Assembly: GCA_900539525.1 (NCBI GenBank)
Contig: UQCM01000012.1
Location: 1-64,000 of the forward strand
DNA length: 64,000 nt
Reading direction: 5' to 3'
Source of the DNA: an uncultured Blautia sp.
GTDB taxonomy: Bacteria; Bacillota; Clostridia; Lachnospirales; Lachnospiraceae
Of this stretch, positions 63,471-64,000 are shown piece by piece. The notes under the pieces are model-generated. The model ran no database searches, was not told the DNA's origin, and saw only the letters and a list, made by a program, of their open reading frames with translations. Position 1 is the stretch's first letter. Every line of letters starts with the position of its first letter. A program made the translations under genes and the position numbers.

Positions 63471-64000
63471 TTAAATACCAAGGCAAAGACGCAGGATTCC
63501 AAGAATGAGCAAATGAGCAGGATAGAACCAGTAATGAAGCATTTTGTTCTGTTTGCCGCGCTCGCCGTTGTATGTAAGCGTCAGACCAAAGCCTAACAGT
63601 GCCCAGGGCTGCGTATACATGGATGCATAGCCGAAAGGGATTGCAAAGAGCGGTACATCGTGGAACAGGTAAAAGAAATAACCGATTAAAATTGCGTGGT
63701 GTTCATAATCAAGACTGAAAAACATGGCAGCTATGCACATGATGATAACAATGATCAACGATACAAAATACCAGAGTGCTTTTGGAAGCTTTTGCATTTT
63801 TTCTTTTAAAATATCAATGCTCCAAATGGTAATAAGCACAAAGGCGAGAGTGAACATGACGTTATTCCAGTTCATATTAAAGAAACTTGCCGTTGTAAAC
63901 ATATCAAAGGGCACTTCTGATATGACACCGAATATCAGTAAATTCAGCAGATATTTCTTTCGGCTTCGTGTTTTAAAATAACCTTCAACCACCAGAAAAC
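63471..64000 (-). CDS. TraX-like membrane protein, 5' end beyond the window
   Basis: At least 175 residues of a polytopic membrane protein; the frame continues past base 64000, so the true start is not seen. VEGYFKTRSRKKYLLNLLIF and GVISEVPFDMF with the C-terminal LHYWFYPAHLLILGILR are characteristic of the TraX family, named from F-pilin acetylation but common in Firmicutes as chromosomal proteins of unknown role. Six or more helices. Convergent with the BspA-like gene. Confidence 0.85.
   Translation of the reverse strand, partial: FLVVEGYFKTRSRKKYLLNLLIFGVISEVPFDMFTTASFFNMNWNNVMFTLAFVLITIWSIDILKEKMQKLPKALWYFVSLIIVIIMCIAAMFFSLDYEHHAILIGYFFYLFHDVPLFAIPFGYASMYTQPWALLGFGLTLTYNGERGKQNKMLHYWFYPAHLLILGILRLCLGI

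Overview
The window looks like a chromosomal segment of a Gram-positive gut Firmicute, most likely of the family Lachnospiraceae. This rests on strong AGGAGG-type ribosome binding sites, typical Clostridia gene content (DUF1002, DUF3887, TIGR04086, Gx transporter with NusG domain II, DUF4317, YesL, KtrAB), large secreted Ig-like and BspA-type proteins, and many short dispersed intergenic repeats. No rRNA, tRNA, CRISPR array, prophage or intact transposase was seen.

Left part (1-9.4 kb) is a decaying accessory region. A lantibiotic-type immunity cluster (LanFEG ABC transporter, 1.3-3.5 kb) follows the 3' part of an export ABC transporter that carries an in-frame stop. After it come gene remnants (NPCBM protein, DUF4317 3' end, RCC1-like protein), a YitT membrane protein, a patatin-like lipase, a cupin-type XRE regulator, and a PucR regulator and an iron alcohol dehydrogenase truncated at one shared junction. 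From 9.4 to 16.3 kb lies a complete AT-rich type I restriction-modification operon (HTH, hsdM, hsdS, hsdR). Its hsdS ends in an (ACAG)14 tract, and a third target-recognition domain lies immediately downstream in another frame, which is a clear phase-variation design. Next to it is a DinJ/YafQ-type toxin-antitoxin pair whose toxin has a nonsense codon. Two 188-bp copies of a DUF4317 gene end bracket the 4.6-17.5 kb stretch.

The middle and right parts are mostly ordinary chromosome: a YgjP-like metallopeptidase, a 1679-aa secreted repeat protein, sbcDC, a Lon-like AAA+ ATPase without protease domain, a strongly promoted and terminated small transcript of unknown function, a DUF4091 surface protein, potassium uptake (ktrB, ktrA) and a Na/Pi cotransporter, a lipoprotein, a PAP2 phosphatase, rho, a serine hydrolase, a Gx transporter/NusG-II pair, a CPBP protease, glutamate synthase (gltB, gltD), an alpha/beta hydrolase with a DUF1002 protein, yesL, a polysaccharide deacetylase, rarA, a 2055-aa BspA-like leucine-rich repeat protein, and a TraX-like membrane protein cut by the window end.

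Several repeat families fill the intergenic gaps. One is a MITE-like element of about 150 bp with GTAACTGTTCAGAGTC ends; one copy has an 8-bp target duplication. A second is a 165-bp nested palindrome, present twice (16.5 and 54.8 kb). Its stem sequences differ between copies while each copy stays self-complementary, and this covariation is the most unusual signal in the window. All gene names and functions are from reading motifs by eye; no database search was run.
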